Shown here: piece by piece, positions 33,616 through 43,805 of the stretch
How positions within the stretch are numbered: the first letter of the stretch is position 1
Layout: each line of letters begins with the position of its first letter
From: Limnomonas spitsbergensis
Lineage: Eukaryota > Chlorophyta > Chlorophyceae > Chlamydomonadales
NCBI GenBank assembly: GCA_037349105.1
Contig: JAYJMM010000028.1
Location: 1,674,001-1,738,000, forward strand
Reading direction: 5' to 3'
DNA: 64,000 bases
Made by a program: the position numbers and the translations under genes
Notes under the pieces: generated by a model
What the model was told of the DNA's origin: nothing
What the model saw: only the letters and a program-made list of their open reading frames with translations
Databases searched by the model: none

Positions 33616-34028
33616 TCGAGTTTCGACGCGTCTTCAGGCAGCGCTGGCGCACGAAGGTGCCGAGACTCCGCGGAGGTTGAACTTCGATGCGCAGATCGTT
33701 GAAGAGGCTGAAGAGCCATTGGTGGAGGTAATACACTGAGTCTGTCTGTGCTTGAAGTTGTTTATGCCCGCGCTAGTAACCTGCGGCTACCTGGTCCTTA
33801 CGAGGCAGTGTTTCCTTCAGCCTCGAGTTTCGACGCGTCTTCAGGCAGCGCTGGCGCACGAAGGTGCCGAGACTCCGCGGAGGTTGAACTTCGATGCGCA
33901 GATCGTTGAAGAGGCTGAAGAGCCATTGGTGGAGGTAATACACTGAGTCTGTCTGTGCTTGAAGTTGTTTATGCCTGCGCTAGTAACCTGCGGCTACCTG
34001 GTCCTTACGAGGCAGTGTTTCCTTCAGC
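33616..34028 (+). repeat. 207-bp tandem duplication
   Basis: Two almost identical 207-bp units start at 33616 and 33823 (tcgagtttcgacgcgtcttc). They differ by one visible base (gcccgcg versus gcctgcg). A partial third start occurs near 34033. This is a very recent duplication. Confidence 0.9.
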
Positions 34029-34477
34029 CCGTTCGAGTTGTTGCCTTGAGTGTTTGCCCGCCAAGCTGTTGCAGACTTTGACCAGGTCCGACAGGGTTGC
34101 TGTTCCCGTTGCTTATGCATTTTGGAGGACTATGTCACTTGCCTGGCCTCTGCTTGCATTCGTTATGAAACATGACGAACCGAAGCCTGATCCGGCCTGG
34201 CCTGTTATGCAACATATTTTTAAAAACAGTAGGGACTGGCCTTCCAGCTCAAGCTGATTTCGACTTCCGGTTAGTCAACTTTGCCCGATTTAGCCTGTCT
34301 GCCCTTCTCAACTGGCGGTGTCACTGAGTCCCCTCAGCCTGGGGCCATGTCGGAGAGGTGCCGCAGTTTCCCAAGCTGCTGGCTTGGGTTTAGCGCTTGC
34401 CCTGCTGCCGTGTTGTGCTGTTGCTTAGCCCCAGAGGTGGGTATGTGTGGGTCCCCGAGGTGGGCAGTGAGGATTGG

Positions 34478-34590
34478 AGCGTAGATAAGTCCTCCAGAGG
34501 TGAGGCAACGCTGCCCGTTGTTTGTCAGGCCCCCGAGGTGGGCAGTGAGGAGTGGAGCGTAGATAAGTCCTCCAGAGGTGAGGCAACGCT
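34478..34590 (+). other. Two-stem hairpin motif, copies A and B
   Basis: AGCGTAGATAAGT, then CCTC...GAGG, then CA, then ACGCT, at 34478-34512 and 34556-34590 (78-bp period). The outer stem is AGCGT/ACGCT and the inner stem CCTC/GAGG. The 8-nt 5' bulge AGATAAGT and 3' CA are unpaired. Confidence 0.55.
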
Positions 34591-34752
34591 GCCCGTTGTT
34601 TGTCAGGCCCGTATGTGGGCAGCTAAGAGCCTGTACGTGGGCAGTTAACAGCCCCGAGGTGGCCAGTTGTTCGGGCGGGGGTTGGCTCGTCAGACGTGGT
34701 CGTTTTGTGGCGGAGAGGTTTTCAAATAAAGTGACGAGGTAGAAAGACATAC

Positions 34753-35115
34753 GTGGGTATGGAAGTTTTTAGAGCGTTCGTGGATCTAAGCAGAGTCGCC
34801 CTGCTGCTGGCCGAGTCTACCGCTGAGCTGCCTGTTGCCCATGGTTACTTTCGACGGGCTGGGGCTAGCCGAAGTGTAGCATCAGCTGTCGTGGTCGCTC
34901 TGTATGTCCGCACCATGAATTTACTCGTTCACATGGCCCGCGATTCTGTTCCATTCTGTACATGGCCCCCTTTTCTTCGGACGTCTGCATTTGCTTCTAT
35001 GATAGATCGTTTAACTGAACGATCATGGGCTTTGGTCCCACTGCGTGGATGGTGCGTGTGGACCAGGCCGAACAGAGGCCCATCGGCGAGGACCTTATTG
35101 TCTAGTGTCTACTAG
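34753..35115 (+). pseudogene. Unidentified open frame inside the DIRS element
   Basis: A 120-codon frame of mixed composition (AFVDLSRVALLLAESTAELP ... WALVPLRGWCVWTRP). It may be a remnant of the Gag or pre-RT region of the element, but I recognise no domain. The adjacent frame 33955-34257 is similar in character. Confidence 0.35.
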
Positions 35116-35139
35116 TGTCTAGTGAGTTGTTGCTGTTTG

Positions 35140-36960
35140 TTTGAGGCTTATGGGGCTGGTGTTGGTGCTACATGTTGATGATCGTATGAGGCTGCATGCA
35201 ATGGTTGTTGTGGGATGCATGATGTGGATCTTGCAGGTTGCTGAGTTGCAAGCTGTTGTGCTGCATTATGGGTTGCATGTTGTTATGTTGCATGTGGTTG
35301 TGATGCGAGTTGTAGTGCTGCAGGTTGAGGTGCAAGTTATTTTGTTTCATGTTGTTGAGATGCATCAACTATGCATGCAGTTGAGCAGCATGTTGTTAGG
35401 CTGCATGCTATTGTAATGCATATTGTGTGTCGCATGCTGAGCGGCGTGTTCTTGTGCTACATACCGCTTAGGCCGCTTATTGTTGAGATGCATGCTGTCG
35501 TGCTGTAGGTTGGGCTGCTATGTTGCATGATGTGGTGTTACAAGTTGAGCTGCATGTTGTTCTGAATTCTGATGTTGGTTGTGGAGATGCATGATGTTTA
35601 TGCTGTATGCTGGTGTGTTGCATGCTGAGCTGCATGTTGTTGTGCTGCAAGATGCGTATGATGCATGTTGTTGAGTTAAAGGCTATTGTGCTGCATGATG
35701 TTAGTTTTGATGCATGCTGCTACAACCTGCTACGCAGCATGTTGTTGTGATGCATGTTGTTCTGTTGCAGGCTGTTGAGTTGCATGCGGTTGAGTTGCAA
35801 GTAAGCTGTTTAGGCTGCATGTTGTTGTGTTGCATGTCGGTGGGCTACAAGTTGAAATGCATGTTGTGGAGCTGCAGGCTGGTTCGGCTGCCTGATGTGG
35901 AGTTGCATGTTGTAAGTGTTGCATGATGATGGTGTTGCACGTTAATGAGATGCAAACTGCTAATGTTGGTGTTGCTCCTACTGTTGATATTGGCTGTTGT
36001 TGTTGTTGCTACTGCTGCAGGAGATGTTGTAGTATGCATGTTTTGGATGCCATAGGCGGCATGCTGTTGAGTTTGTTGGCTACCTGACTGCAAGGGGTTG
36101 AGGCTACTAGTTGTTGAGGCTGTGATTGAAAAGGATGTTGAGGCTGCATGTTGTTGAGCTACATGCCATTGGTGGTGCAGGCAGTTGAGCTGCATGCGGT
36201 TGTTGCCCATGCTCCTGCGGCGGTTGAAGTTGGTGCGGCTATGTATGCATGTCAGATACTGAGGAGGTTGTTGTTGCTCATGCGGTTGCTGAGGCTGCAA
36301 CTACATGCTTATGCCGTTGTTTTTGCTGGCCATGACAGATCCATGACGGGTCATCTTAGTGAGGCTTTCAGAGTTGGAAAGTTGAGCGTAGATAAGTTCT
36401 CTGGCTGTGGCAGAGGGAGGCAACGCTGTCGGACTGAGTTTGGGTGGCCCCTGCATGTTGTTGTGTTGCATGCTGTTGAGCGGCATGCGGTTGAGCTGCA
36501 AGCTGTTTAGGCTGCATGTTGCTGTTGCATGCCGGTGGGCTACAAGCTGAGATACATGTGTGGAGGCTGTTAGTGTTGCATGATGATGGTGTTGCACGTT
36601 AATGAGCTGCAGACTGCTACTGTTGTTGCTGCTCCTACGACTGATATTGGTTGTTGTTGTTGTAGTCTGCATGTTGTGGATGCTTTAGGCGGCATGCTGT
36701 TGCGGTTGTTGGCTATTGACTGCGAGTTGTTGTGATTGCGGAAGGATGTTGAGGCTGCATGTGGTCGAGCTGCATGCCGTTGGTGTTGTAGGCAGTTGAG
36801 CCGCATGCGGTTGTTGCTCCTGCTACTACTATTGATGGTGTTGCTGCGGTTGAAGTTGGTGCGGCTATTGATGCTATGAATACTGGGGAGGCTGTTGTTG
36901 CTGATGCGGTTGCTGAGGTTGCAACTGTTGTTGATGATGCATGCCGCTGATGTTGCTATT
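35140..36960 (+). repeat. GTTGTTGTGCTGCATG low-complexity array
   Basis: About 1.8 kb of irregular units such as tgcatgttgttg(a/t)g(c/t)tgcatg. A larger duplication relates about 35930-36240 to 36570-36880 (gcatgatgatggtgttgcacgttaatgag...). It occupies the place where the reverse transcriptase of the DIRS element would be expected. Confidence 0.75.
36385..36427 (+). other. Two-stem hairpin motif, copy C
   Basis: AGCGTAGATAAGT, inner stem TCTC...GAGG (a U-G wobble replaces C-G of copies A, B and D), CA, ACGCT. The upstream flank cttagtgaggcttt(c/a)a...gttggaaagttg is shared with copy D. Confidence 0.55.
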
Positions 36961-37020
36961 GCTGGCCATGTCAGACCCATGAGGGGTCAGCTTAGTGAGG
37001 CTTTAAGTGTTGGAAAGTTG

Positions 37021-37063
37021 AGCGTAGATAAGTCCTCTGGCTGTGGCTGAGTGAGGCAACGCT
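37021..37063 (+). other. Two-stem hairpin motif, copy D
   Basis: AGCGTAGATAAGT, inner stem CCTC...GAGG with a 15-nt loop, CA, ACGCT. The downstream gctgtccgactgagtttgg is shared with copy C. Confidence 0.55.
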
Positions 37064-37107
37064 GTCCGACTGAGTTTGGTGGCCCCGGGAAGGGGATTGG
37101 GGGACGA

Positions 37108-37159
37108 AGCGTAGATAAGTCCTTATGCGATTGGCAGCCTAGCATGTAGAGGCAACGCT
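37108..37159 (+). other. Two-stem hairpin motif, copy E
   Basis: AGCGTAGATAAGT, inner stem CCT..ATGC / GCAT....AGG, CA, ACGCT. The inner stem sequence differs from A-D but pairing is kept. Confidence 0.5.
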
Positions 37160-37230
37160 TTTCGGTCTGGGACTTTGGTTGTTTCGGTTCAAGGGGTCTT
37201 TGGACATGCCATGCGAGGCGCCATGATTCA

Positions 37231-37271
37231 AGCGTAGATACATGCCCGCATCGTCAGAGCGGGACAACACT
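37231..37271 (+). other. Two-stem hairpin motif, copy F
   Basis: AGCGTAGATACAT, inner stem CCCGC/GCGGG, ACA, then ACACT. The inner stem is wholly different yet paired. The outer stem has one mismatch. Confidence 0.45.
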
Positions 37272-37680
37272 CTTGAGCTGAGGTGTTGATGTTTCGATTG
37301 TAAGTTTGGACATACCCATGAGGGGCCAGCTCAGTGAGGATACGGATCCGAGATTAGGCGTGGGAACAATCCCCAAGGAGGTGGAGGGAGTTTGATGAAT
37401 GGACATGTAAAGAGTGACCTCCCTTGCCCCATCGATGCTGTGCATGGCAGTTGGGGATTTAGTGCGGTGCGTTGATATATAGTTGATACAATTGTCTGAG
37501 ACAATCTGATTTGTGAGTGGGCGGAGAGTAAGATGGCAGTCCCATGAGTTGGGTGGGGAGTTGAGAGTGGGATGGGAGTACCATCAATTGTGTGGAGAGG
37601 GGAGTACTGGGCAACATTCCCATGAGCTTGGGGAAGGGTCGAGTGCTCGGTTATGACTTATCTTATATTTCATATAGGGA

Positions 37681-37995
37681 GTGGACGCATTCTCCCAGGA
37701 TTGGGGCACCGACGAGGAGGGCGCCAGGCACCTGGCCTTCATCAATGGCCCTTTCGATAAGATGGGCCAGATCTTGAGGAAGGTCAAGGACCAGCGGGTA
37801 GATTGCGTCATCATAGCCCCGGTGTGGCCTAGGCCGTGTGCTGCCCTGTGGGTGGGCTTGCCGGTAAAGATGGTGGTGAGCCTCCCGCACCGGGCGGACT
37901 TGTTCATGCCCAGCAGCATGGTACCCAAGAAACTGAGGCACCCGAAGGCGCCCAGGTACAAGGTCAGCGCCTACTACGTCCTATGGGAGTTCTAG
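37681..37995 (+). pseudogene. DIRS-type RNase H C-terminal segment
   Basis: A 104-codon frame reads VDAFSQDWG, then GPFDKMGQILRKVKDQRVDC, then VIIAPVWPRP and then MVPKKLRHPKAPRYKVSAYY. This order (DAxxQDW, NPPFxxIxxVLxKVxxQ, a hydrophobic 'APxWP' strand, and a basic end) is what I know from the RNase-H/methyltransferase-like C-terminal region of DIRS-group polyproteins. It ends with TAG at 37993, about 85 bp before repeat B1. Upstream RT motifs were not found, so only the 3' end of the polyprotein gene remains. Confidence 0.65.
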
Positions 37996-38080
37996 GTGTA
38001 GGAGTTGCCTCCGGAGGTTAAGATCCCCTCCCCCACGTAGTGTTGTGGGTGGCTGGGCTGGGGGGGCCAGTTTGGTGGGT

Positions 38081-38220
38081 GTCTAAAAGGGGAACGTAGC
38101 ATGTCTAGACGGACATGAGAGGTTAACTCCTTTCACCTAGCCATTCTTAATTCCAGTACAACTCTTCCGTACCGTTTGGAGCATTATGTACTTCTGACTT
38201 TCGCAATACATTTTAGTAAT
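38081..38220 (+). repeat. Split direct repeat B1
   Basis: Begins gtctaaaaggggaacgt(a/g)gc and ends caataca(t)ttt(t/c)agtaat. It matches B2 at over 95% by eye and abuts A2 with no gap. Confidence 0.85.
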
Positions 38221-38398
38221 GCCAATTTCGGCAACGCCAGTGTTGCACCAAGTGTGAACTAGCTTCTTCCCACCTGCGTGAGAAGGGTCAGCAGTTTGTA
38301 ACCCGATACCGCTTTCAGATTCCAGTTGTTCAAAGCTCGTAGCTAACGTCAGTTCCACGCTAGTTGCGTTTCTGCACTTTCATTCCTTGTAAAAAGCT
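38221..38398 (+). repeat. Split direct repeat A2
   Basis: Matches A1 at 33417-33582 and starts immediately after B1, forming the B1A2 junction. Confidence 0.8.
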
Positions 38399-38605
38399 GC
38401 CACCCACCCACCCGCTTCAAGGAATGCCCGCTAGGGGATTGGAAGCTCAGGCCCTCGGGCTATTTTACACCAAGCATTCAAACTTTCAGCACAACTGGAA
38501 AGGAGGTCCTCAAGAGGGCTCAAAACCTCGAGCATGTGGCAAGGAAGGGCTGAGGGACTTAAGTATAAGCCCGTTTAGGCCAAGCAGACCAGATGAACAG
38601 TGAAG

Positions 38606-39905
38606 TCATTGGCGGCTCTTGAGGCTCACCCCCCCTAGGTGCCGGTGGGGGTCTAGGTAACGGGCCAAGATGGCAGGGGTCTTGATACGGCCCTGCTCGG
38701 CTGCGGCAAGAACGCCCTCTTGGGCAGCAGTATGTTGAAGAGTGCCCCGGCGAAAGATGTGCGCGGTTTCCCCGTTAAACTGGCCCATGCGGGTCAGCTG
38801 GACACGAACAAGAGAGTTGAAGGAACCACTGCTGAAAGGGGCCTCCTTGAAGGAGCCCCGGATTGAGGCCGGATTGGGGCCGGAACACGAAGTGGGCAAC
38901 CGGATGGCCGAGGGTAAGGCAGTGGCCCAAGAAGGCCCACAACCGGGTTAGAAAGCACAACCGAGGGTCTTCATGGACGCGGAGGAACACTGGGTCTTGA
39001 TGGATCCGACTAGATTTGTTCGTCTTGGTACCATGCGTAGGTTTGACGCACAGAGCAAGCGGAAGTGGATGCCCATGCAAGAAGACACCGCCAAGGAACA
39101 TGGGCTGATCACCCTAATAGAAGTCAAGGAGGCAAAGCTGTCCCCCCTCCTTGCCACGCATAGCGCTTGCCCAGCTATACAGGACCATGCAGAGGTCTCG
39201 CTGGTGCAGGAGCTGCTCGAAGGGAGAGGAGCTAGCACGGTTGTCCATGAACTGGACCAAATGTGTCAGTAGGCCCAAGTGGAGAGGTACGGCTGAGCGC
39301 TCCTAGTACCCAGCCTCGAAGAGCTCGCGTTGATAGCCTTGCTTGTAGCGCTTGACCTCGACAATGTCACAAGGATTGCCGGTGCGAGCGGAAGCATCCT
39401 AAGGACCTTGGCGGCCAAGGTTGTCGAACAAAGTAGAGAGATGGCTGAAGGCCACGTTCACCCCGGAAGACGAGGCCACGAGGTGCTCCAGGCCAGGCAC
39501 TTTGCTGCGAGCATGAGCTACGGTGTAGTCACTTTGCATGAAGACAAGTAACTCCTCAGGCCGAGCTATCAGGAGGGTGAGGGGGAGCCCGTTCTCAACG
39601 GGGAGTTGAGCCAACCAACGCTCAAGTTGTGCCGCGACATTTAAGCGGCGGCGGGAGGAAGTTTCAGAAGTAGTACTGTGGCTGATAACCTCCGCGACGC
39701 GGTCGAGGGACGACGCATATAGCAAGGCCGCATCGGCGGGAGCAAGCGCCTCGGGCGCTGGGGAACGCAAGGAGCGATGGGCCCGCGTTACTTGTTGGAG
39801 CACGGCGTTGGACAGGTAACCAGCGAAAGGGAGCGGAGGCCCGGACGGCTCGGTTAGGGAGATGCCCTGGGAGCCGACGGGAAGAAATTGGGTTCGGACC
39901 TGCAA
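38606..39905 (-). pseudogene. Tyrosine recombinase of the DIRS element (decayed)
   Basis: The minus strand encodes a core-binding domain (ARPEELLVFMQSDYTVAH, then VASSSGVNVAFSHLSTLFDN, then KRYKQGYQRELFEAGY and SAVPLHLGLLTHL). A catalytic domain follows with SAMRGKEGGQLCLLDF (box I Arg), HIFRRGTLQH (the HxxR box) and ILARYLDPHRHL (the nucleophile Tyr). The reading frame is broken by three in-frame TAG codons and one frameshift near 38850. The frame opens just after a TGA near 39910, so the original start is unclear. The enzyme family would integrate circular DIRS cDNA. It is transcribed opposite to the RNase-H segment and sits between repeats A2 and B2. Confidence 0.8.
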
Positions 39906-40277
39906 GGAAGGTCACGGAGGGCTTAGCCAGCGAGGACGGAAGGGCAGCGCCTCGTCCAGTCGTGTCAAGATAGGCGACACCAGGTCGTGTCGAAGGCGGA
40001 CAGTCCGACCGGTCACATCAGTAGAGCAACGCGCTCAGTCAGTCGCGTCGGGCGCTTACGCAGGCCATCGGTCCTCCGTTGCGGAAACAAAGCGCAGGGT
40101 TTCTTAATTTTTATTCGTGCGCCTTCGGGACGGAGAGTTGTAACTTTACACGGTGCGAGTAACCTACCTCGTCCCCCCAAACGGCATTCGATCCGCGTGA
40201 CAGGAGCGCGAAGTCGGAAAGACGCGATTCGCGTTGCAAATTCAACACGAAGGCGCGTCTCATGTTGTTGATCGAGA

Positions 40278-40420
40278 GTCTAAAAGGGGAACGTGGCATG
40301 TCAAGACGGACATGAGAGGTTAACTCCTTTCACCTAGCTATTCTTAATTCCAGTACAACTCTTCCGTACCGTTTGGAGCATTATTATATACTTCTGACTT
40401 TTGCAATACATTTCAGTAAT
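40278..40420 (+). repeat. Split direct repeat B2
   Basis: Copy of B1 with a 3-bp insertion (ttattatata versus ttatgta). It marks the right end of the DIRS element; the flank continues ctgatgacac. Confidence 0.85.
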
Positions 40421-40467
40421 CTGATGACACATCACAGATACAGATTACAGACAATCTTTTTATTCAC

Positions 40468-40875
40468 AACTAGCCGGCGAACGTAGGCTATGCCCGTTTT
40501 TGTGATCATGACCCTTTAGTTGCGTTGTATGAGGCTTTTGGCCTGTGGGCAAACGCTCGCACCCTTTCACCAAACGGCCGTCCATCAACGGGCGGCGTAT
40601 CGTGGTCACCAGCAATTTTCATTTCGGCAAACCCAGCATTCGCCAAACCCCCTGCGCCAGACCCCGAAAACCCCCTCCTACCAAACCTCGTAAACCCCCT
40701 CCATACGGCGAGGCAAAAACTTTACTGACGACGTTCGTAACTAGCCGGCGAACGCAGGCTATGCCCGTTTTTTGTGATCACGACCCTGTATTTGTGGTGT
40801 ATGAGGCTGTTGGCCTGTGGGCTAACGCTCGCACCCTTTCACATAACGGCCGTCAATCAACGGGCGTACCGTTCA
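40468..40875 (+). repeat. Direct repeat flanking a dispersed CCCCGAAAACCCCC element
   Basis: The block actagccggcgaacg(t/c)aggc ... aacgctcgcaccctttcac occurs at about 40468-40598 and 40742-40872. The segment between (about 40603-40735, gccagaccccgaaaaccccc...gacgacgttcgtaa) recurs at about 46690-46830, so it is a dispersed repeat of about 135 bp. Confidence 0.75.
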
Positions 40876-41580
40876 CTGTCGGTAACATGTGAGCGCTTGA
40901 TTTGGCCGCTTGATTCGACCCCCGTTTCAGACCACTGAAGGCCTGAGGCTTGAACGCACCTGGTTTCAGACGGCAATCAGTCGTGGCTACTGACAAGTCG
41001 AATTGACATCTATCAACTGGAAATTTAAGTTACTTTAAGTTACTAATTTTAATGAGCAACATGTAGTGAGTATCGACGGCGATTGACACAGGCGCCTATC
41101 GCCGGTCTGTGACCCAGCTGGGACCCATGTACTGTAGGCAACCGACTTATAACAACTTTCAGCAGTGACTTTCTCACGCCTCGCAGGCTTTGAATGCGAT
41201 CGAAACTTGTATTGTTTTAGTTAGGCTTCAACTTACTGGGAATTCTAGCCCTCATTGACGAAGACAGGTTGCGGAGCGCACGGGGCGCTTGACAGCTCAC
41301 TGTGACGACCGGTCTGACTACTGGGTGACTCCCACTCTCCCAGTACGTTGGAAGTTTATGATAAGCTCCCCAGGGCTTCTAAGCAGCTTAAACAAGGTCA
41401 CTAAGCTGCAGCAGCGGAAGCCTACCAACATGTGTGCATGAGCGAGAGCTATCCCGGCAGCTCATAATTTTGCCGCCCTAAGCAAACGGTCAGCAGCTGC
41501 GACAAGAGTAGAGGAGGCAGCAACAGGAGGATACAGCGGTAGAGCCCTCAGTGTCAGGTAGAGTCAGCGCTGTGGGACTC
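40876..41580. other. Unassigned interval
   Basis: No gene or clear repeat was recognised. Confidence 0.3.
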
Positions 41581-41599
41581 GCTTTTCAGCTTGCATGTC

Positions 41600-42745
41600 T
41601 GGCATGTGTTGTGCCTTGCCCAAACTGTATGCACATAGCCCAAGCGCAGCGCCCCGCCTGCATGCACAACGCATTTCCCTCGAGCATGAGCAGCGCCCCG
41701 CACGTATACTAGCACTTCCTGGTATTCCTATCGCCGGCCTGTTTGCACAGTGCCCTACCGGTACTTGAATCTGTAGCACCCGATCACCTCATGCGCATGC
41801 ACAGCACCCCGCCCGATGGGCAATGCCATCCATATGCCTCGCCGTCCTGCGGATTGGTGTAGTGCCCCACCCACCTGCAATGCCCGCCCGTATTATTTAC
41901 TGTGCACAGCGCCCGCCCGGATTACCGTGCCCCTACGATGGGCGTAGTGCCCCACACGCATGCACAGCGCTTGCCCGTATGGACAGAGCCATGCAAGTGG
42001 GTGCTACGCTCTTTCCAGGGAGACTGGCTCATGAGGGTAACGCATTATGAGGTGCAGAACAACAACCCTAAACCTTCACCGGTGTGCACCGCAATCGCCC
42101 ATATTACCAGTGCCCTACCGGTGGGTGCAGCGCTAAACCGGTGGGTGCAGCGCTAAACCGGTGGGTGTACCGCTGCATCGGCATGCGTCGCAACAGCCTG
42201 TATTTCCTGTGCCCAGCCGGTGGGTGCAACGCTTGATCGGCATGCACCACAACCAACCGTATTTCCTGTGCCCAGCCGGTGGGTGCAACACTGGCATGCA
42301 CCACAACCGCCCGTATTTCTTGTGCTGTACTGGTGGTTGCAACGCATGATCGGCATGCACCCCAACCGCCCGTATTTCCTGTGCCCTACTTGTGGATGCT
42401 GTGCTTCACCGGCATGCACCCCAACCGCCTGTATTTGCTGTGCCCTACTGGTGGATGCAGTGCTTCACCGGCCTGCACCCCAACCGCCCGTATTTCCCGT
42501 CCCCTACTGGTGGGTGCAGTGCTTCACCGGCATGCACCCCAACCGCCCGTATTTCCTGTGCCCTACTGGTGGGTGCAGTGCTTCACCGGCATGCACCCCA
42601 ACCGCCCGTATTTCCTGTGCCCTACTGGTGGGTGCAGTGCTTCACCGGCCTGCACCCCAACCGCCTGTATTTCCTGTGCCCTACTGGTGGGTGCAGTGCT
42701 TCACCGGCATGCACCCCAACCGCCCTGCATCCCGGTGTCGCTGAA
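41600..42745. repeat. Minisatellite with a 59-bp unit in its right half
   Basis: The left half (to about 42100) is degenerate gcatgcacagcgccc(c)gcccg. The right half is regular: ccctactggtgggtgcagtg, cttcaccggcatgcacccca, accgcccgtatttcctgtg (59 bp), in about 8-10 copies. Open plus-strand frames are array artefacts. Confidence 0.85.
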
Positions 42746-42879
42746 TAAATTAAGAAGCTTTGGCCAGAAGCCTAGAACGCAGCACTGGTAATGACTGCGC
42801 TAAGCGCCCGATCTTTAGTACATTCACATGATGTCCTGTTTTAGTGGCCAGTGGCCCAAGCTTGTGTGTAGAATAGCTC

Positions 42880-43805
42880 AGGCTGTGTGCAAACATTGTC
42901 ATTAGCTGTGCAGCTGCCGGTACCGCTACTTCAGGCTGTGTGCAAACATTGTCACTGGCGATGCAGCTGCCGGTACCACTGCTTCAGGCTGTGTGCAAAC
43001 ATTGTCATTAGCTGTGCAGCTGCCGGTACCGCTGCTTCAGGCTGTGTGCAAACACTGTCACTGGCGATGCAGCTGCCGGTACCACTGCTTCAGGCTGTGT
43101 GCAAACATTGTCATTAGCTGTGCAGCTGCCGGTACCGCTACTTCAGGCTGTGTGCAAACACTGTCACTGGCGATGCAGCTGCCGGTACCACTGCTTCAGG
43201 CTGTGTGCAAACATTGTCATTAGCTGTGCAGCTGCCGGTACCGCTGCTTCAGGCTGTGTGCAAACACTGTCACTGGCGATGCAGCTGCCGGTACCACTGC
43301 TTCAGGCTGTGTGCAAACATTGTCATTAGCTGTGCAGCTGCCGGTACCGCTGCTTCAGGCTGTGTGCAAACACTGTCACTGGCAGTGCAGCTGCCGTCAC
43401 CGCTACTTCAGGCTGTGTGCAAACACTGTCACTGGCAGTGCAGCTGCCGTCACCGCTACTTCAGGCTGTGTGCAAACACTGTCACTGGCAGTGCAGCTGC
43501 CGTCACCGCTACTTCAGGCTGTGTGCAAACACTGTCACTGGCGGTGCGGTGCGGCTGCCGGTACTGCTGCTTCAGGCTGTGTGCAAACACTGTCACTGGC
43601 GCTGGGCTGCCGGTACCACTGCTTCATGCTGTGTGCAAACACTGTCACTAGCGGTGCGGTGCGGCTGCCGGTACCGCTGCTTCAGGCTGTGTGCAAACAT
43701 TGTCACTGGCGGTGCGGTGCGGCTGCCGGTACCGCTGCTTCAGGCTGTGTGCAAACACTGTCAGTGGCGGTGCGATGCGGCTACCGGTACTGCTGCTTCA
43801 GGCTC
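42880..43805. repeat. 53-bp satellite with a 106-bp dimer
   Basis: The unit is caggctgtgtgcaaacattg, tcattagctgtgcagctgcc, ggtaccgctgctt. Two subtypes (tcattagctgtg and tcactggcgatg) alternate, giving a 106-bp higher-order period over the first half. Later copies gain the variants cagtgcagctgccgtcacc and gcggtgcggtgcgg. About 17 monomers. Confidence 0.95.

Larger units (their letters stand above)
33417..40420 (+). mobile_element. Kangaroo-like DIRS retroelement with split direct repeats
   Basis: Repeat A occurs at 33417-33582 and 38221-38398. Repeat B occurs at 38081-38220 and 40278-40420. All are in direct orientation, giving A1 - body - B1A2 - recombinase - B2. Split direct repeats are characteristic of PAT/DIRS-group tyrosine-recombinase retrotransposons. 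Between A1 and B1 lies an RNase-H-like DIRS C-terminus on the plus strand; between A2 and B2 lies a tyrosine recombinase on the minus strand. As I recall, an inverted recombinase gene is a feature of Kangaroo from Volvox carteri. Most of the expected Gag/RT region is missing or replaced by low-complexity repeats (35.1-37.0 kb), so this copy is defective. Confidence 0.75.

Noticed and set aside
35141..36980. Asn/Thr/Ser/Met/His-rich minus ORFs and Val/Leu-rich plus ORFs at 35-37 kb
   Set aside because: They are readings of the GTTG/TGCATG low-complexity array.
38606..39905. TAG reassigned as a sense codon, because all three premature stops in the tyrosine recombinase are TAG
   Set aside because: One TAG sits where related recombinases have Trp rather than Gln, the gene also has a frameshift, and the two host genes contain no in-frame TAG. 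Ordinary decay is simpler.
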